A stretch of 64,000 nucleotides of DNA from Clostridia bacterium (GTDB taxonomy: Bacteria > Bacillota > Clostridia > Christensenellales > Aristaeellaceae). Below the pieces are notes generated by a model that was given only the letters and a program-made list of their open reading frames with translations, searched no databases and had not been told where the DNA came from. Below, one piece after another: positions 22,671 through 32,700 of the stretch (within the stretch, counting starts at the first letter, position 1; each line of letters opens with the position of its first letter). The DNA is taken from assembly GCA_017521565.1 (NCBI GenBank), contig JAFXCE010000133.1, forward strand, positions 1 through 64,000. The letters are read 5' to 3'. The position numbers were made by a program, and so were the translations under genes.

Positions 22671-24371
22671 TTGTCACAGCAAGCTATTGACGGATTGCTC
22701 CTGAAAGAAATGATCATCGCAGGCGCCAATCTGCTTGAACAGAACCGTGAGGCCATCGACGCGCTGAACGTGTTCCCCGTACCGGACGGCGATACGGGCA
22801 CCAATATGTCCCTGACGATGAAGTCGACCGTAAAGGAGATCGCAGCGCAGGATCTGCCCAGCGCTGCCAAGATGGCGAGCCAGGCGTCCCGCGGCGCGCT
22901 GAAAGGCGCGCGCGGAAACTCCGGCGTTATTCTCTCTCAGATTCTGCGTGGTTTCTCGCGCGGCATTGAGGGCTGCGATACCATCGATGCGGAAGCGTTC
23001 GCCAAGGGTCTGCGCTCCGGTGCGGATACCGCATACAAGGCGGTTATGAAGCCGAAGGAGGGTACCATTCTTACGGTTATCCGCGTGATTGCGGAAGACG
23101 CGCAGCGCTACGTAGCCAAGAAGCCGCGTACGGTTGCTGAACTCCTTGATAAGGTGATTCGCAGCGGCGAGGCCATTCTTGAAAAGACGCCGGACATGAT
23201 TCCTGCCCTCAAGCAGGCGGGTGTGGTTGACTCCGGCGGACAGGGCCTGCTGACCGTGCTTAAGGGCTGGCGCGCAGCGTATAACGGTGAGAAGATCGAA
23301 GAGACTTCCGCCGGCGTTGGCAGCGCGGCAACGTTTGAATTTGAAGATGATCATGAAGCGCTTGGCGAACTGACGTTCAAATACTGTACGGAGTTCGTCA
23401 TTCAGGATATGAACGAGGGCGTGACTGAAGACGACATCAATAAGTTCCGTACCCGCCTTGGCCGCATTGGCGACTGCGTGGTCTGCGTGGGCGATTTTGA
23501 GTTTGTCAAGGTTCATGTACACACCAATGATCCGGGCAAGGCCATTCAGTGGGCTTGTGCGCTTGGCGATCTGATCAACCTGAAGATCGATAACATGGCG
23601 GAAGAGCGCAAGGAGCGCATGGAGAAGGCTGAGGCGGAGCAGAAGGCCACCGAGAAAAAGCGTCTTGAGGAAGAAGCGGCTGCAGCTGCCGAGAAGGAAG
23701 CAGCGCCGCTCAAGGAGTATGGCATGGTGGCCGTGTCTCTGGGCGAGGGCTTCTCCAGTATCTTTACTGATCTGGGTGTCGATCACATCGTTGAGGGCGG
23801 TCAGACCATGAATCCAAGCATTGAGGACATTCTTGATGCGATCAATGGTGTCGGCGCGAAGAATGTCATCGTTCTGCCGAACAACTCCAACGTTATTCTT
23901 GCCGCCTCTCAGGCTGCGGAGCTCGCGGATGATGTCAACGTGATCGTCCTGCCGACGAAGAACGTGGCGATGGGTATCGGCGCGGTGATCGCTTTCAACC
24001 CGGAGGCGGATACCGAAGAGAACCGCGCAGAGATGACCGCAGCAGCAGAACAGGTCAAGACCGGTCAGATTACTTTTGCTGTCCGCGATACCGTGTTCGA
24101 GGATAAGGAGATCAAGGAAGGCAACATCATCGGCATTCACAATGGCCGCATTGAGACCGTTGGCGAGAATATCCACGACATTGCCTTGGATCTGGTGGGC
24201 CATGTGGTGGAGGAGGGCGATTCGCTCATCACCATCTATTATGGTCAGGATACCTCTGAAGAGGACGCGCAGACGCTGGGCGGTGAAGTCGCCGAGCAGT
24301 TCCCGGATCTGGATGTGGAAGTCCAGTATGGCGGTCAGCCGCTGTATTATTACCTGATTTCCGCAGAATAA
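22671..24371 (+). CDS. fakA: Fatty acid kinase catalytic subunit FakA / DAK-like kinase (YloV)
   Basis: A 566-aa cytoplasmic kinase that, in characterised relatives, phosphorylates fatty acids presented by a DegV-type FakB. The nucleotide-binding DhaL domain contains NVFPVPDGDTGTNMSLTM (about 28-46), the metal-binding aspartates lying in DGDTG. It also has ASRGALKGARGNSGVILSQ. A central domain with FKYCTEFVIQD and a metal-binding HVHTNDPG follows. A highly charged Lys/Glu/Ala linker (about 310-345) leads to the DegV-like C-terminal domain. The start is a TTG with CTGGAGGCG upstream. No fakB is visible in this window. Confidence 0.9.
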   Translation: MSQQAIDGLLLKEMIIAGANLLEQNREAIDALNVFPVPDGDTGTNMSLTMKSTVKEIAAQDLPSAAKMASQASRGALKGARGNSGVILSQILRGFSRGIEGCDTIDAEAFAKGLRSGADTAYKAVMKPKEGTILTVIRVIAEDAQRYVAKKPRTVAELLDKVIRSGEAILEKTPDMIPALKQAGVVDSGGQGLLTVLKGWRAAYNGEKIEETSAGVGSAATFEFEDDHEALGELTFKYCTEFVIQDMNEGVTEDDINKFRTRLGRIGDCVVCVGDFEFVKVHVHTNDPGKAIQWACALGDLINLKIDNMAEERKERMEKAEAEQKATEKKRLEEEAAAAAEKEAAPLKEYGMVAVSLGEGFSSIFTDLGVDHIVEGGQTMNPSIEDILDAINGVGAKNVIVLPNNSNVILAASQAAELADDVNVIVLPTKNVAMGIGAVIAFNPEADTEENRAEMTAAAEQVKTGQITFAVRDTVFEDKEIKEGNIIGIHNGRIETVGENIHDIALDLVGHVVEEGDSLITIYYGQDTSEEDAQTLGGEVAEQFPDLDVEVQYGGQPLYYYLISAE

Positions 24372-24384
24372 AATCATACGCAAT

Positions 24385-24411
24385 GCCGTGTCCGAAAGGA
24401 CGCGGCTTTTT
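24385..24411 (+). terminator. Terminator or attenuator between fakA and recG
   Basis: A 9-bp stem (GCCGTGTCC / GGACGCGGC, one wobble) with a GAAA tetraloop is followed by TTTTT, only 24 bases before recG. Partial read-through is likely because no other promoter is evident. Confidence 0.65.
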
Positions 24412-24434
24412 GGCACGCGAAGGGAGAAACGCAG

Positions 24435-26432
24435 ATGCGCGCACTGAGCGAAATCAAAGGCTTTGGCCCTAAACGGCTGGAAGCGCTTGAAAAACGCGGC
24501 ATTGATACGGCTCGGGATCTGATCGAGCGCCTGCCCGTTGGTTATCGGGATACGACGCGCCCTATGTCGCCCGCGCAGATGACCGAGGGGCGGGAAGGAT
24601 GCTTTGAGGGGTTTGTCAAGGGCAAACCTGCGCTGCATCGGGCAAGAGGAATGCAGTGGGTTTCGGCAACAATAGCGGATGAATGCAGCAAGATACGCTG
24701 TATGTGGTTCAACCAGTCGTGGATGAAGGACCGCCTATTTGATACCCAGCATGTCGTGCTGTACGGTCGCTGCGTGCGCAAAAAGAGCGGACTTATGGTC
24801 ATCAACCCAACAATTGAGGAACAGGGCGGCATCATCCCGGCGTATGCACCGGTACCGGGTGTGGGCCAGAAGCCGCTTCGTGATGCAGTGCGGCTGCTTC
24901 TTAATGAATATGATCTGCTGGATCCATTGCCGGCTTCGTTTATTTCGCGCTATCAGTTGATGGATAGGCGGGAAGCTTTGGAACAGGCGCATTTCCCCAC
25001 GGATTTTGAAGCGCTTGCACGGGCGAAGGAGCGTCTTGCATTTGAAGAGCTTCTGCTGTTTCAGATGGGTGTGGCGGGCGCGTCGGGCGGCAGGCGCGAA
25101 GCGCAGCCGCTTAATGTCAAGGAGCGGTGGATAGAGTCGTTCTTTGCGCGTCTGCCGTATGCGCCAACGGGTGCGCAGCGGCGCGTCGCGTATGAGATTG
25201 CAGAGGATTTGCGCAAAGACCGTGCGATGGCACGCATGGTTCAGGGCGACGTTGGCTGCGGAAAGACGATGATTGCCTTCTGCGCACTGTATCTGTGCGT
25301 GCTTGCAGGCGGTCAGGGAGCGCTGATGGCGCCAACGGAAATCCTTGCCAGCCAGCATTTTCAGAGCGCGGTTGAGATGCTTGCGCCGCTGGGGATTGCC
25401 TGTGGGCTTGTTACGGGCAGGATGACAGCGGCAGAAAGACGCCGTGCGCGCGAAGCCGTTGCCAGCGGGGAATGGCAGGTGATCATCGGTACGCATGCGC
25501 TGATTTCAGAAGGGCTGGAATTTGAGAATCTGCAGTTGGTGATTACGGATGAGCAGCACCGCTTTGGTGTGCGCCAGAGGACAAGGCTGGAGGGCAAGGG
25601 GATATCGCCCCATGTTCTGGTCATGAGTGCGACGCCAATCCCTCGTTCGCTGTCGCTTGTTCTCTATGGGGATCTGGATATCTCCATTGTCGATGAATTG
25701 CCGCCGGGAAGAACGCCGGTAAAAACGAGAATTGTTTCGGAAGAAAAGAGGGAAGGACTTTACAGCTTTATCCGTTCTGAGGCGGAAAAGGGCTTCCAGA
25801 CCTATGTGGTCTGTCCGCTGGTGGGCGAAGCGGATATGGAGGATCCGGATATACGCAGCGCAGCGCAGGTTCAGCGGGAATTGACCAAGGCGCTTGCGCC
25901 GCTTTCTGTCGGGCTTGTGCACGGCAGAATGAAAAAGCAGGAAAAAGAGGATGTGCTGGAGCGCTTTTACGCCGGGGAATTGAATGTGCTCGTTGCTACG
26001 ACGGTCATCGAAGTCGGCGTGAACGTGCCGAGGGCGACCGTTATGGTGATTGAGGGGGCAGAACGATTTGGTCTTGCGCAGCTGCATCAGCTGCGGGGGC
26101 GTGTAGGGCGCGGCGCACAGGAGAGCTGGTGCTTCCTGATGGCGGAGCCCAACGAAAGGCTCAAAACGCTGGTTTCTACTCACGACGGCTTTGTCGTCGC
26201 GCAGAAGGATCTGGAAATCCGCGGCGCCGGTGAATTTTTCGGCACGCGTCAGCATGGGGAACCTCAGATGCCAGCGCTGATGCTCGCCTCGGATTCGCGC
26301 CTGCTCGCACGAACGAGAGATGCTTTCCTTGATCTGATGAAATCGGATGAATATGGAAGCGAACGGCTGCAGATCCTGAATGCGGCACAGGAACGCTTTG
26401 ATCGTGCAGGGACTTTCTTTGCCAGAAACTGA
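24435..26432 (+). CDS. recG: ATP-dependent DNA helicase RecG
   Basis: A 665-aa helicase that reverses stalled forks and remodels branched DNA. The N-terminal wedge/OB domain runs from about 1 to 215, with IKGFGPKRLEALEKRGI near the start. Helicase motifs are Walker A QGDVGCGKTMIA (about 269-280), DEQHRFGVRQR, SATPIPRSL and the domain-2 motifs VLVATTVIEVGVNVP and QLHQLRGRVGRG. Length is slightly below the typical 680 residues. GAAGGGAGA precedes the ATG. In Bacillus recG also lies downstream of yloU-yloV, but there the two sdaA genes intervene; here they are missing. Confidence 0.95.
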   Translation: MRALSEIKGFGPKRLEALEKRGIDTARDLIERLPVGYRDTTRPMSPAQMTEGREGCFEGFVKGKPALHRARGMQWVSATIADECSKIRCMWFNQSWMKDRLFDTQHVVLYGRCVRKKSGLMVINPTIEEQGGIIPAYAPVPGVGQKPLRDAVRLLLNEYDLLDPLPASFISRYQLMDRREALEQAHFPTDFEALARAKERLAFEELLLFQMGVAGASGGRREAQPLNVKERWIESFFARLPYAPTGAQRRVAYEIAEDLRKDRAMARMVQGDVGCGKTMIAFCALYLCVLAGGQGALMAPTEILASQHFQSAVEMLAPLGIACGLVTGRMTAAERRRAREAVASGEWQVIIGTHALISEGLEFENLQLVITDEQHRFGVRQRTRLEGKGISPHVLVMSATPIPRSLSLVLYGDLDISIVDELPPGRTPVKTRIVSEEKREGLYSFIRSEAEKGFQTYVVCPLVGEADMEDPDIRSAAQVQRELTKALAPLSVGLVHGRMKKQEKEDVLERFYAGELNVLVATTVIEVGVNVPRATVMVIEGAERFGLAQLHQLRGRVGRGAQESWCFLMAEPNERLKTLVSTHDGFVVAQKDLEIRGAGEFFGTRQHGEPQMPALMLASDSRLLARTRDAFLDLMKSDEYGSERLQILNAAQERFDRAGTFFARN

Positions 26433-26532
26433 TATTAATTTGGCAAACTTTGTGGTTTATTCCTGCTGCAACTCGGTGCTTGTGAACAAAGTGCATAAGG
26501 AAAGTTATATGCAGTATGAATAAAGAAAAAGA

Positions 26533-26561
26533 TTGCCAAATGGCGGAAAATGCATTATAAT
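26533..26561 (+). promoter_or_regulatory. sigma-A promoter of ppdK
   Basis: TTGCCA (26533-26538), 17-base spacer, consensus TATAAT (26556-26561). A CGACCC/GGGTCG hairpin (26572-26591) lies at the expected 5' end of the mRNA. The leader is about 100 bases. Confidence 0.8.
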
Positions 26562-26669
26562 ATCTGATGTGCGACCCTTTTTACCGGGTCGTTCGTGTAT
26601 TGGAATTAATTTGCAGTTTTTGTAGAAAAGTTGCAGAAATTATGAATGTTTGAAGGAGGACGAGGCAGC

Positions 26670-29306
26670 ATGAAGTACGTTTACCTCTTTAAGGAAGGCG
26701 ACGCAAGCATGCGCAACACGCTCGGCGGCAAGGGCGCGAATCTCGCGGAAATGACCAAGATTGGTCTTCCGGTTCCGCAGGGGTTCACCATTTCCACCGA
26801 AGCCTGCACCAAGTATTATGAGGACGGCCGTCGTATCAACGATGACATTCAGGCCGAAATCATGGAGAATATCGTGAAGATGGAAGAGATCACCGGCAAG
26901 AAGTTCGGCGATCTGGAAAATCCGCTTCTGGTTTCTGTTCGCTCTGGTGCGCGCGCGTCCATGCCGGGCATGATGGATACCATCCTGAACCTGGGCCTCA
27001 ATGAGGAAGTTGTGAACGTCATGGCGACCAAGTCCGGCAATCCGCGTTGGGCGTGGGACTGCTATCGCCGTTTCATCCAGATGTACTCCGATGTCGTCAT
27101 GGAGGTCGGCAAGAAGTACTTTGAGAAGCTCATTGACGAGATGAAGGAAGCCAAGGGCGTCACGCAGGACGTCGACCTGACTGCCGAGGATCTCAAGGAA
27201 CTGTGCACGCAGTTCAAGGCTGAGTATAAGAGCAAGCTGGGTACTGACTTCCCGACCGACCCGAAGGAGCAGCTCTTTGGCGCGGTGAAGGCCGTGTTCC
27301 GTTCCTGGGACAACCCGCGTGCCAACATCTACCGTATGGATCACGATATCCCGTACTCCTGGGGTACCGCTGTTAACGTCCAGATGATGGCGTTTGGCAA
27401 TCTGGGCGACACTTCTGGTACCGGCGTTGCGTTCACCCGCAATCCGGCCACCGGCGAGAAGGGATTGATGGGCGAGTTCCTGATGAACGCGCAGGGCGAG
27501 GACGTCGTCGCCGGCGTGCGTACGCCGATGCCCATTGAGAAGATGAAGGAAGTTCTGCCGGAGGTTTACGAGCAGTTCCTTGGCATCTGCAATACGCTTG
27601 AGAAGCACTATCGCGATATGCAGGATATGGAGTTCACCATTGAGGACAAGAAGCTCTACATGCTGCAGACCCGTAACGGCAAGCGCACCGCTGCTGCCGC
27701 CATCAAGATTGCCTGCGATCTGATCGATGAAGGTATGATCACCGAGGAAGAGGCGCTGATGCAGATCGACGCCAAGAGCCTTGACATGCTGCTGCATCCG
27801 CAGTTTGACGCTGCTGCGCTGAAGAAGGCGCAGCCGGTCGGCAAGGGTATTGCTGCCTCTCCGGGCGCTGCTGCCGGCAAGATTGTCTTCACCGCTGAGG
27901 AAGCTGCCGAGCGCGGCAAGGCAGGCGAGAAGGTCGTTCTCGTGCGTCTGGAGACCTCTCCGGAGGATATCGAGGGCATGAAGTACGCGCAGGGCATCCT
28001 GACTGTGCGCGGCGGCCAGACCTCTCATGCGGCGGTTGTTGCCCGCGGCATGGGTACCTGCTGTGTTTCCGGCTGCGGCGAGATCAAGATGGACGAGGAG
28101 AACAAGCGTTTCACCCTCGCCGGCCGCACCTATCATGAGAATGATGAAATCTCCCTGGACGGCTCTACCGGCTGCATCTATGGCGAACTGATCAAGACCG
28201 TTCCGGCCAATGTAGCTTCCGGCTACTTCGGCCGCATCATGGATCTGGCGGACAAGTATAAGACGCTGGGCGTCCGCACCAACGCCGACTCCCCGGCCGA
28301 CACCAAGCAGGCTGTGGCCTTTGGTGCGCAGGGCATTGGCCTGTGCCGTACGGAGCATATGTTCTTCGATCCTGAGCGTATCGGTGCTTTCCGTGAGATG
28401 ATCTGTGCGGAGACCGTCGAGGAGCGCGAGGCTGCGCTTAGCAAGATTGAGCCGATGCAGCAGGCTGACTTCGAGGGCATGTTCGAGGCGCTGGAAGGCT
28501 ATCCGATGACTGTCCGCTTCCTCGATCCGCCGCTGCATGAGTTCGTGCCGACTGAGGAGGCAGACATCAAGGCGCTTGCGGAGGCGCAGGGCAAGTCTGT
28601 TGCCTACATCAAGCAGGTGATCAACGATCTCCACGAGTTTAACCCGATGATGGGTCATCGTGGCTGCCGTCTGACCGTCACCTATCCTGAAATCGCTGCG
28701 ATGCAGACCCGTGCTGTGATCAAGGCTGCTCTGGCTGTTCAGGCGCGTCATGCGGACTGGAAGATCGTGCCGGAAATCATGATTCCGCTGCCGGGCGAGG
28801 TCAAGGAGATGAAGTTCGTCAAGGACATCGTCGTCAAGACCGCGAACGAGCTGATCGCTGCTTCCGGTGTTGAGCTCAAGTACGAAGTGGGTACCATGAT
28901 GGAGATCCCGCGCGCCTGCCTGACTGCTGACGAAATCGCGACCGAGGCTGAGTTCTTCTGCTTCGGCACCAATGACCTGACCCAGATGACCTTCGGCTTC
29001 AGCCGTGACGACGCGGGCAAGTTCCTGCCGAGCTACTACGCCAGCAAGATCTATGAGTCCGATCCGTTCGCCCGTCTGGATACCACCGGCGTGGGCAAGC
29101 TGATGACTATGGCTGTCAAGATGGGCAAGGAAGTGCGTCCGAATATGCACTTCGGCATCTGCGGCGAGCATGGCGGCGATCCGTCCTCCATTGAGTTCTG
29201 CCACAAGATTGGTCTGAGCTACGTTTCCTGCTCTCCGTTCCGTGTGCCGATCGCCCGTCTGAGCGCTGCCCAGGCTGCGATCAAGGACAAGAAGGGCCAG
29301 CTGTAA
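26670..29306 (+). CDS. ppdK: Pyruvate, phosphate dikinase
   Basis: An 878-aa enzyme that interconverts pyruvate + ATP + Pi and PEP + AMP + PPi, used by many anaerobic clostridia in glycolysis or gluconeogenesis. The N-terminal ATP-grasp domain starts with LGGKGANLAEMTKIGLPVPQGFTIS and contains LLVSVRSGARASMPGMMDT. The swivelling phosphohistidine domain has GGQTSHAAVVARGMG with His453. The C-terminal TIM barrel contains GLCRTEHMFF and the catalytic Cys831 in GICGEHGGDP. Length matches the family (about 875). The start MKYVYLF is chosen because GAAGGAGGA is correctly placed upstream. It is a single-gene unit. Codons are strongly biased to C/G endings, as expected for high expression. Confidence 0.97.
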   Translation: MKYVYLFKEGDASMRNTLGGKGANLAEMTKIGLPVPQGFTISTEACTKYYEDGRRINDDIQAEIMENIVKMEEITGKKFGDLENPLLVSVRSGARASMPGMMDTILNLGLNEEVVNVMATKSGNPRWAWDCYRRFIQMYSDVVMEVGKKYFEKLIDEMKEAKGVTQDVDLTAEDLKELCTQFKAEYKSKLGTDFPTDPKEQLFGAVKAVFRSWDNPRANIYRMDHDIPYSWGTAVNVQMMAFGNLGDTSGTGVAFTRNPATGEKGLMGEFLMNAQGEDVVAGVRTPMPIEKMKEVLPEVYEQFLGICNTLEKHYRDMQDMEFTIEDKKLYMLQTRNGKRTAAAAIKIACDLIDEGMITEEEALMQIDAKSLDMLLHPQFDAAALKKAQPVGKGIAASPGAAAGKIVFTAEEAAERGKAGEKVVLVRLETSPEDIEGMKYAQGILTVRGGQTSHAAVVARGMGTCCVSGCGEIKMDEENKRFTLAGRTYHENDEISLDGSTGCIYGELIKTVPANVASGYFGRIMDLADKYKTLGVRTNADSPADTKQAVAFGAQGIGLCRTEHMFFDPERIGAFREMICAETVEEREAALSKIEPMQQADFEGMFEALEGYPMTVRFLDPPLHEFVPTEEADIKALAEAQGKSVAYIKQVINDLHEFNPMMGHRGCRLTVTYPEIAAMQTRAVIKAALAVQARHADWKIVPEIMIPLPGEVKEMKFVKDIVVKTANELIAASGVELKYEVGTMMEIPRACLTADEIATEAEFFCFGTNDLTQMTFGFSRDDAGKFLPSYYASKIYESDPFARLDTTGVGKLMTMAVKMGKEVRPNMHFGICGEHGGDPSSIEFCHKIGLSYVSCSPFRVPIARLSAAQAAIKDKKGQL

Positions 29307-29316
29307 GCTGCTGCGA

Positions 29317-29356
29317 TGCAATGACGGATATTCTGCCTGATGCAGAATCTATTGCA
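29317..29356 (+). repeat. Nested inverted repeat in the ppdK 3' region
   Basis: TGCAAT (29317-29322) pairs with ATTGCA (29351-29356), enclosing ATTCTGC / GCAGAAT around a 5-base loop. It precedes the true terminator by 20 bases and has no T-tract. It may stabilise the mRNA end. Confidence 0.45.
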
Positions 29357-29375
29357 CGTCCTTAGTTCAGAATTC

Positions 29376-29410
29376 AGCCCCCGAAATCCAAATGGATTTC
29401 GGGGGCTTTT
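29376..29410 (+). terminator. Terminator of ppdK
   Basis: A perfect 14-bp stem, AGCCCCCGAAATCC / GGATTTCGGGGGCT, with loop AAAT is followed by TTT. Confidence 0.92.
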
Positions 29411-29726
29411 CTATATGAAGGAAACCCTTTGCTTGGAGCGAGGCATGAAGAGAGTAGAGGTGTGTTTTCGCGCAGGACAAATGATGGAAATGTTGTCTGA
29501 ATTCGGCCATGCTTGGTGAGAAGTGGCAGGCGTTTAGATGCGCTGAGTGCCGTTTTAAGCGAGCAAATGGCTTGCTGGAGGGATTTTCCCTAAGGGGAGC
29601 TGATAAAGCCGTGAGCGGCCTTTATGGCGCGAAAACCCAATGTTGAATCATTGAAATATATGTGAGTTTGCAGAGGCAGAACGTGCCTGCATTGCTTTAT
29701 AATACATGCTGGAATCACAAAAGAAC
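29411..29726. other. Gene-free region between ppdK and the first giant gene
   Basis: About 315 bases with no supported gene. A 34-codon frame from 29415 lacks a ribosome binding site. A TATAAT at 29698-29703 has no convincing -35. No repeat or RNA family was recognised. Confidence 0.5.
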
Positions 29727-29772
29727 ATGCCGGTCTGTGCAGCAGTGTTGAACTGCACAGACCGGCATTTTT
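29727..29772. terminator. Strong hairpin at the 3' end of the giant BspA-like gene
   Basis: A perfect 16-bp stem (ATGCCGGTCTGTGCAG / CTGCACAGACCGGCAT) with a 10-base loop. The clean TTTT follows on the plus strand. In the minus direction, that of the adjacent giant gene, the downstream run is GTTCTTTT. It probably ends the giant gene and blocks read-through from ppdK. Confidence 0.75.
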
Positions 29773-29790
29773 CTATTTGATGGCTTCAGA

Positions 29791-32700
29791 TCAGTATTCT
29801 ATGACGGTCAAGCCATTTTCCTGGGCATAGATGCTTGCAGCACTGCCCGCGGGGGTATAGACAATCAGGTGATTACAGCCGCTGAATGCATCCGAATCGA
29901 TGCTGGTTACACTGGCAGGAATGCGGACAGAAACGAGATTGCTGCAGCCGGCAAAAGCGCGTGCGCCAATCTGCACACATCCGTCCGGAATCATGATGGC
30001 CTGAACCGGCAGACCGCAGAAAGCTTCATCTCGGATGACTTTCGTCGCGGTGGGGAGCATGAAGCTTGTCGCGGGGTCGACAACGACGTTGAACGCAACT
30101 TCGCTGTCATCCGGTGCGGTGGCAGAGATCCGGGCATATCCGGCGCTCAAGGCTTCGAGCTGCCTGCCTCCTGTTACGCGGATGACGTCCGGGTTGGAGG
30201 AGGCGAGTTCGGTCAGCGCGTCGGTGCTGTCAATCGCCAGATCGTCAAAGAACACGGTAATCTCGGGGATGGCGGTGTCGCCGATCTGCATTACGCGCGG
30301 CGTGCTGATCTGCACATCTGTGATCTCCTTATATCGCACGACGGTTGCTGTACGGCTGATACCGCTGAGCGACGTGACGGTCAGCGGGAAGGCGCCGGAG
30401 GATGCGCTGTAATTGTAAAGCGTAAGCTTTTCGGCGGTGCTTCTTCTGCCGTCATAGGCAAAGGTAAACGTGCGGTATGCGTCCTCAGGCGTGATTTCCT
30501 GCGGATAGAGATCCATGCTCCTGCCGGACTTCAGGAAGATATATGAGGGGATGGAGAAATCTTCCACAGGCGGGTATACCGAGACCGGAATCGTCAGGCT
30601 CAGTGCCGGGATTTCCGCAATGGAAACCGTCAATTCAGCAGAACCGGCGCTAAGGAACGTGAGCGATGCGCCATCTGCCTGCACAACCGACGGATCGGAG
30701 GAGATACAGGAGATCGTGTAGCGCAGCACTGGCAGCTGCGGGTTGATGGTCAGTTTCTCTCGCAGATCCAGCGTCATGCCCGTATCCATGTGCAGTTCGC
30801 TCGGGCCGGTGAACGTCGTGTATTCCTCGGGCGGCGCGGCATCGACTGCGATAAATGCGCATCCCTGCGTCTGCGCCCATGCTTCGGCTGCGCTGTCGGC
30901 ATAGCCGTATACAGTTTTGAGGCCGGATCCAAAGGCATTGGTACAGATTTCTGTGACTTCAGCAGGCAGGAATACGCGTTTCAGACCGCTGTCGACGATA
31001 ATCTCCGGGATCGTTTTGACAGAAGGCGGAATGCTCAGCTCAGCCAGATTGCAGCCAGTGAATGCCCAGTAGGCGATGCTTTCCAACGACGGCGGGAGCG
31101 TGATGCGTTCCAGTCCGCTGTAGAAGAAAGCATAGCGATCGATGCTGACAAGCGTCTGCGGCAGCGTAAGCGACTTGAGAGAGTCGCAGGAGTAGAATAT
31201 GCTGCTAGAGAGATGGGTGAGTCCGTCCGGCAGGGAGACCGTCTCCAGCCAATCACAGTATTGGAAGGCACTCGAGCCAATTTCGGTCACGCTGTTCGGG
31301 ATGGTGATTGCTGTCAGGGAATCGCATTCATAGAACGCGGAACTGCCGATAGCGCGCAAACCATCCGGCAGAGAGACGCTCTCAAGCGCAGTGCAATTTT
31401 GGAAAGCTCCATTACCGATGGCGTCGATGAATTCCGGCACAGTAACCTCGGTCACATCCTTATTACATCTGTTCAGTGTGATCATGCGTTCTCCGGCATC
31501 ATCCAGCGTAACCTTCAGGGAGAACTGCGGATAGGCCGGATCAATGAACGTATAACCAGCCTGCCCAAGTGCTAGCGCGACGCTGCTGTCCTTGCTGTAA
31601 GAATGCGTAACGGGGCAGTTGTCAAAGGAACGGTTTCCAATGGATACAACGCTTTCCGGCATGGAGAGGGAAGCAAGTGCGCTACAGTCGGAAAATGCAT
31701 ATCCGCCAATAGAGGTGAGTGTATCGGGCAGCGCAACATCTTCAAGCGACGTACAGTTATAGAAGGCCTGATAGCCGATGGCAGTTACGCCTTCGGGTAC
31801 AGTAATTTCGGTTGCGCTCTTGTCACAGCGTGTCAGCGTAATTGTGCGCGAACCGTCATCATCCAGCGTAACCTTGAAGGAAAGCAGCGGATACGCCGGA
31901 TCAATGAATGTGTATCCAGCTTTGCCGAGTGCAAGGGCAGTATCGCTGCCCATCGTACAGTAGATGCTTGCCGGACATTCGCTGAACACGCTGTTGCCGA
32001 CGAAAGTGATGCTATCCGGCAGCGTGATCGACGTAAGCGAAGCACATCCGGAGAAGGCCCACGATCCGATAGCAGTCACAAAATCGGGTATAACAATTTC
32101 GGTTACGCTCTTGTCACAGCGTGTCAGCGTAATTGTGCGCGAACCGTCATCATCCAGCGTAACCTTGAAGGAAAGCAGCGGATAGGCCGGATCAATGAAT
32201 GTGTACCCAGCTTTACCCAGTGCAAGGGCGGTAGCGCTGTTAACTGCACAGAAACGCGTTGCCGAGGAACTGGAGAAAGCCTCGCTTGCGATGGATGTGA
32301 TATCATCCGGCAGGATAATTGACGTGAGGGAGGTACAGTTAGAGAATGCGTACCGACCAAGGGAAGAAAGCGTCTTCGGAATTGTGATAGATGTAAGTGC
32401 TGCACAAGCATCGAATGCGGATTCACCGATGGATTCAAGTCCCTCGGGCAGCGTAACCGACGTAAGAGAAGTACATCTGTAGAAAGCATGATTCTCAATC
32501 TTCTTTACACTGTCCGGGATCGTGACGGAGACCAGCGAAGTACAGTTGGCAAAGCCAGCTTCATAGCCGCTGCGGCTGATCTGCTCAACGCCGTCGGGGA
32601 TAATGGCATCGACCGCATCTCTGTCACAGTTGTGGACGTATGTGATACGCTTGCCGTTTTCGTCCTCGTATGTGCGCAGCGCCAGCATCTCGGAGCCCTT

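Noticed and set aside
26640..29321. An 893-codon open frame on the minus strand antisense to ppdK
   Set aside because: It mirrors the strongly biased codons of ppdK, has no ribosome site and encodes His/Leu/Arg-rich low-complexity sequence. It is a shadow frame.
29415..29516. A 34-codon frame after the ppdK terminator
   Set aside because: No ribosome binding site or promoter, and composition is unremarkable.
29690..29772. A short RNA gene from the TATAAT at 29698 to the strong hairpin
   Set aside because: The -35 region is poor and the transcript would be only about 60 bases. The hairpin is better explained as the end of the giant gene.
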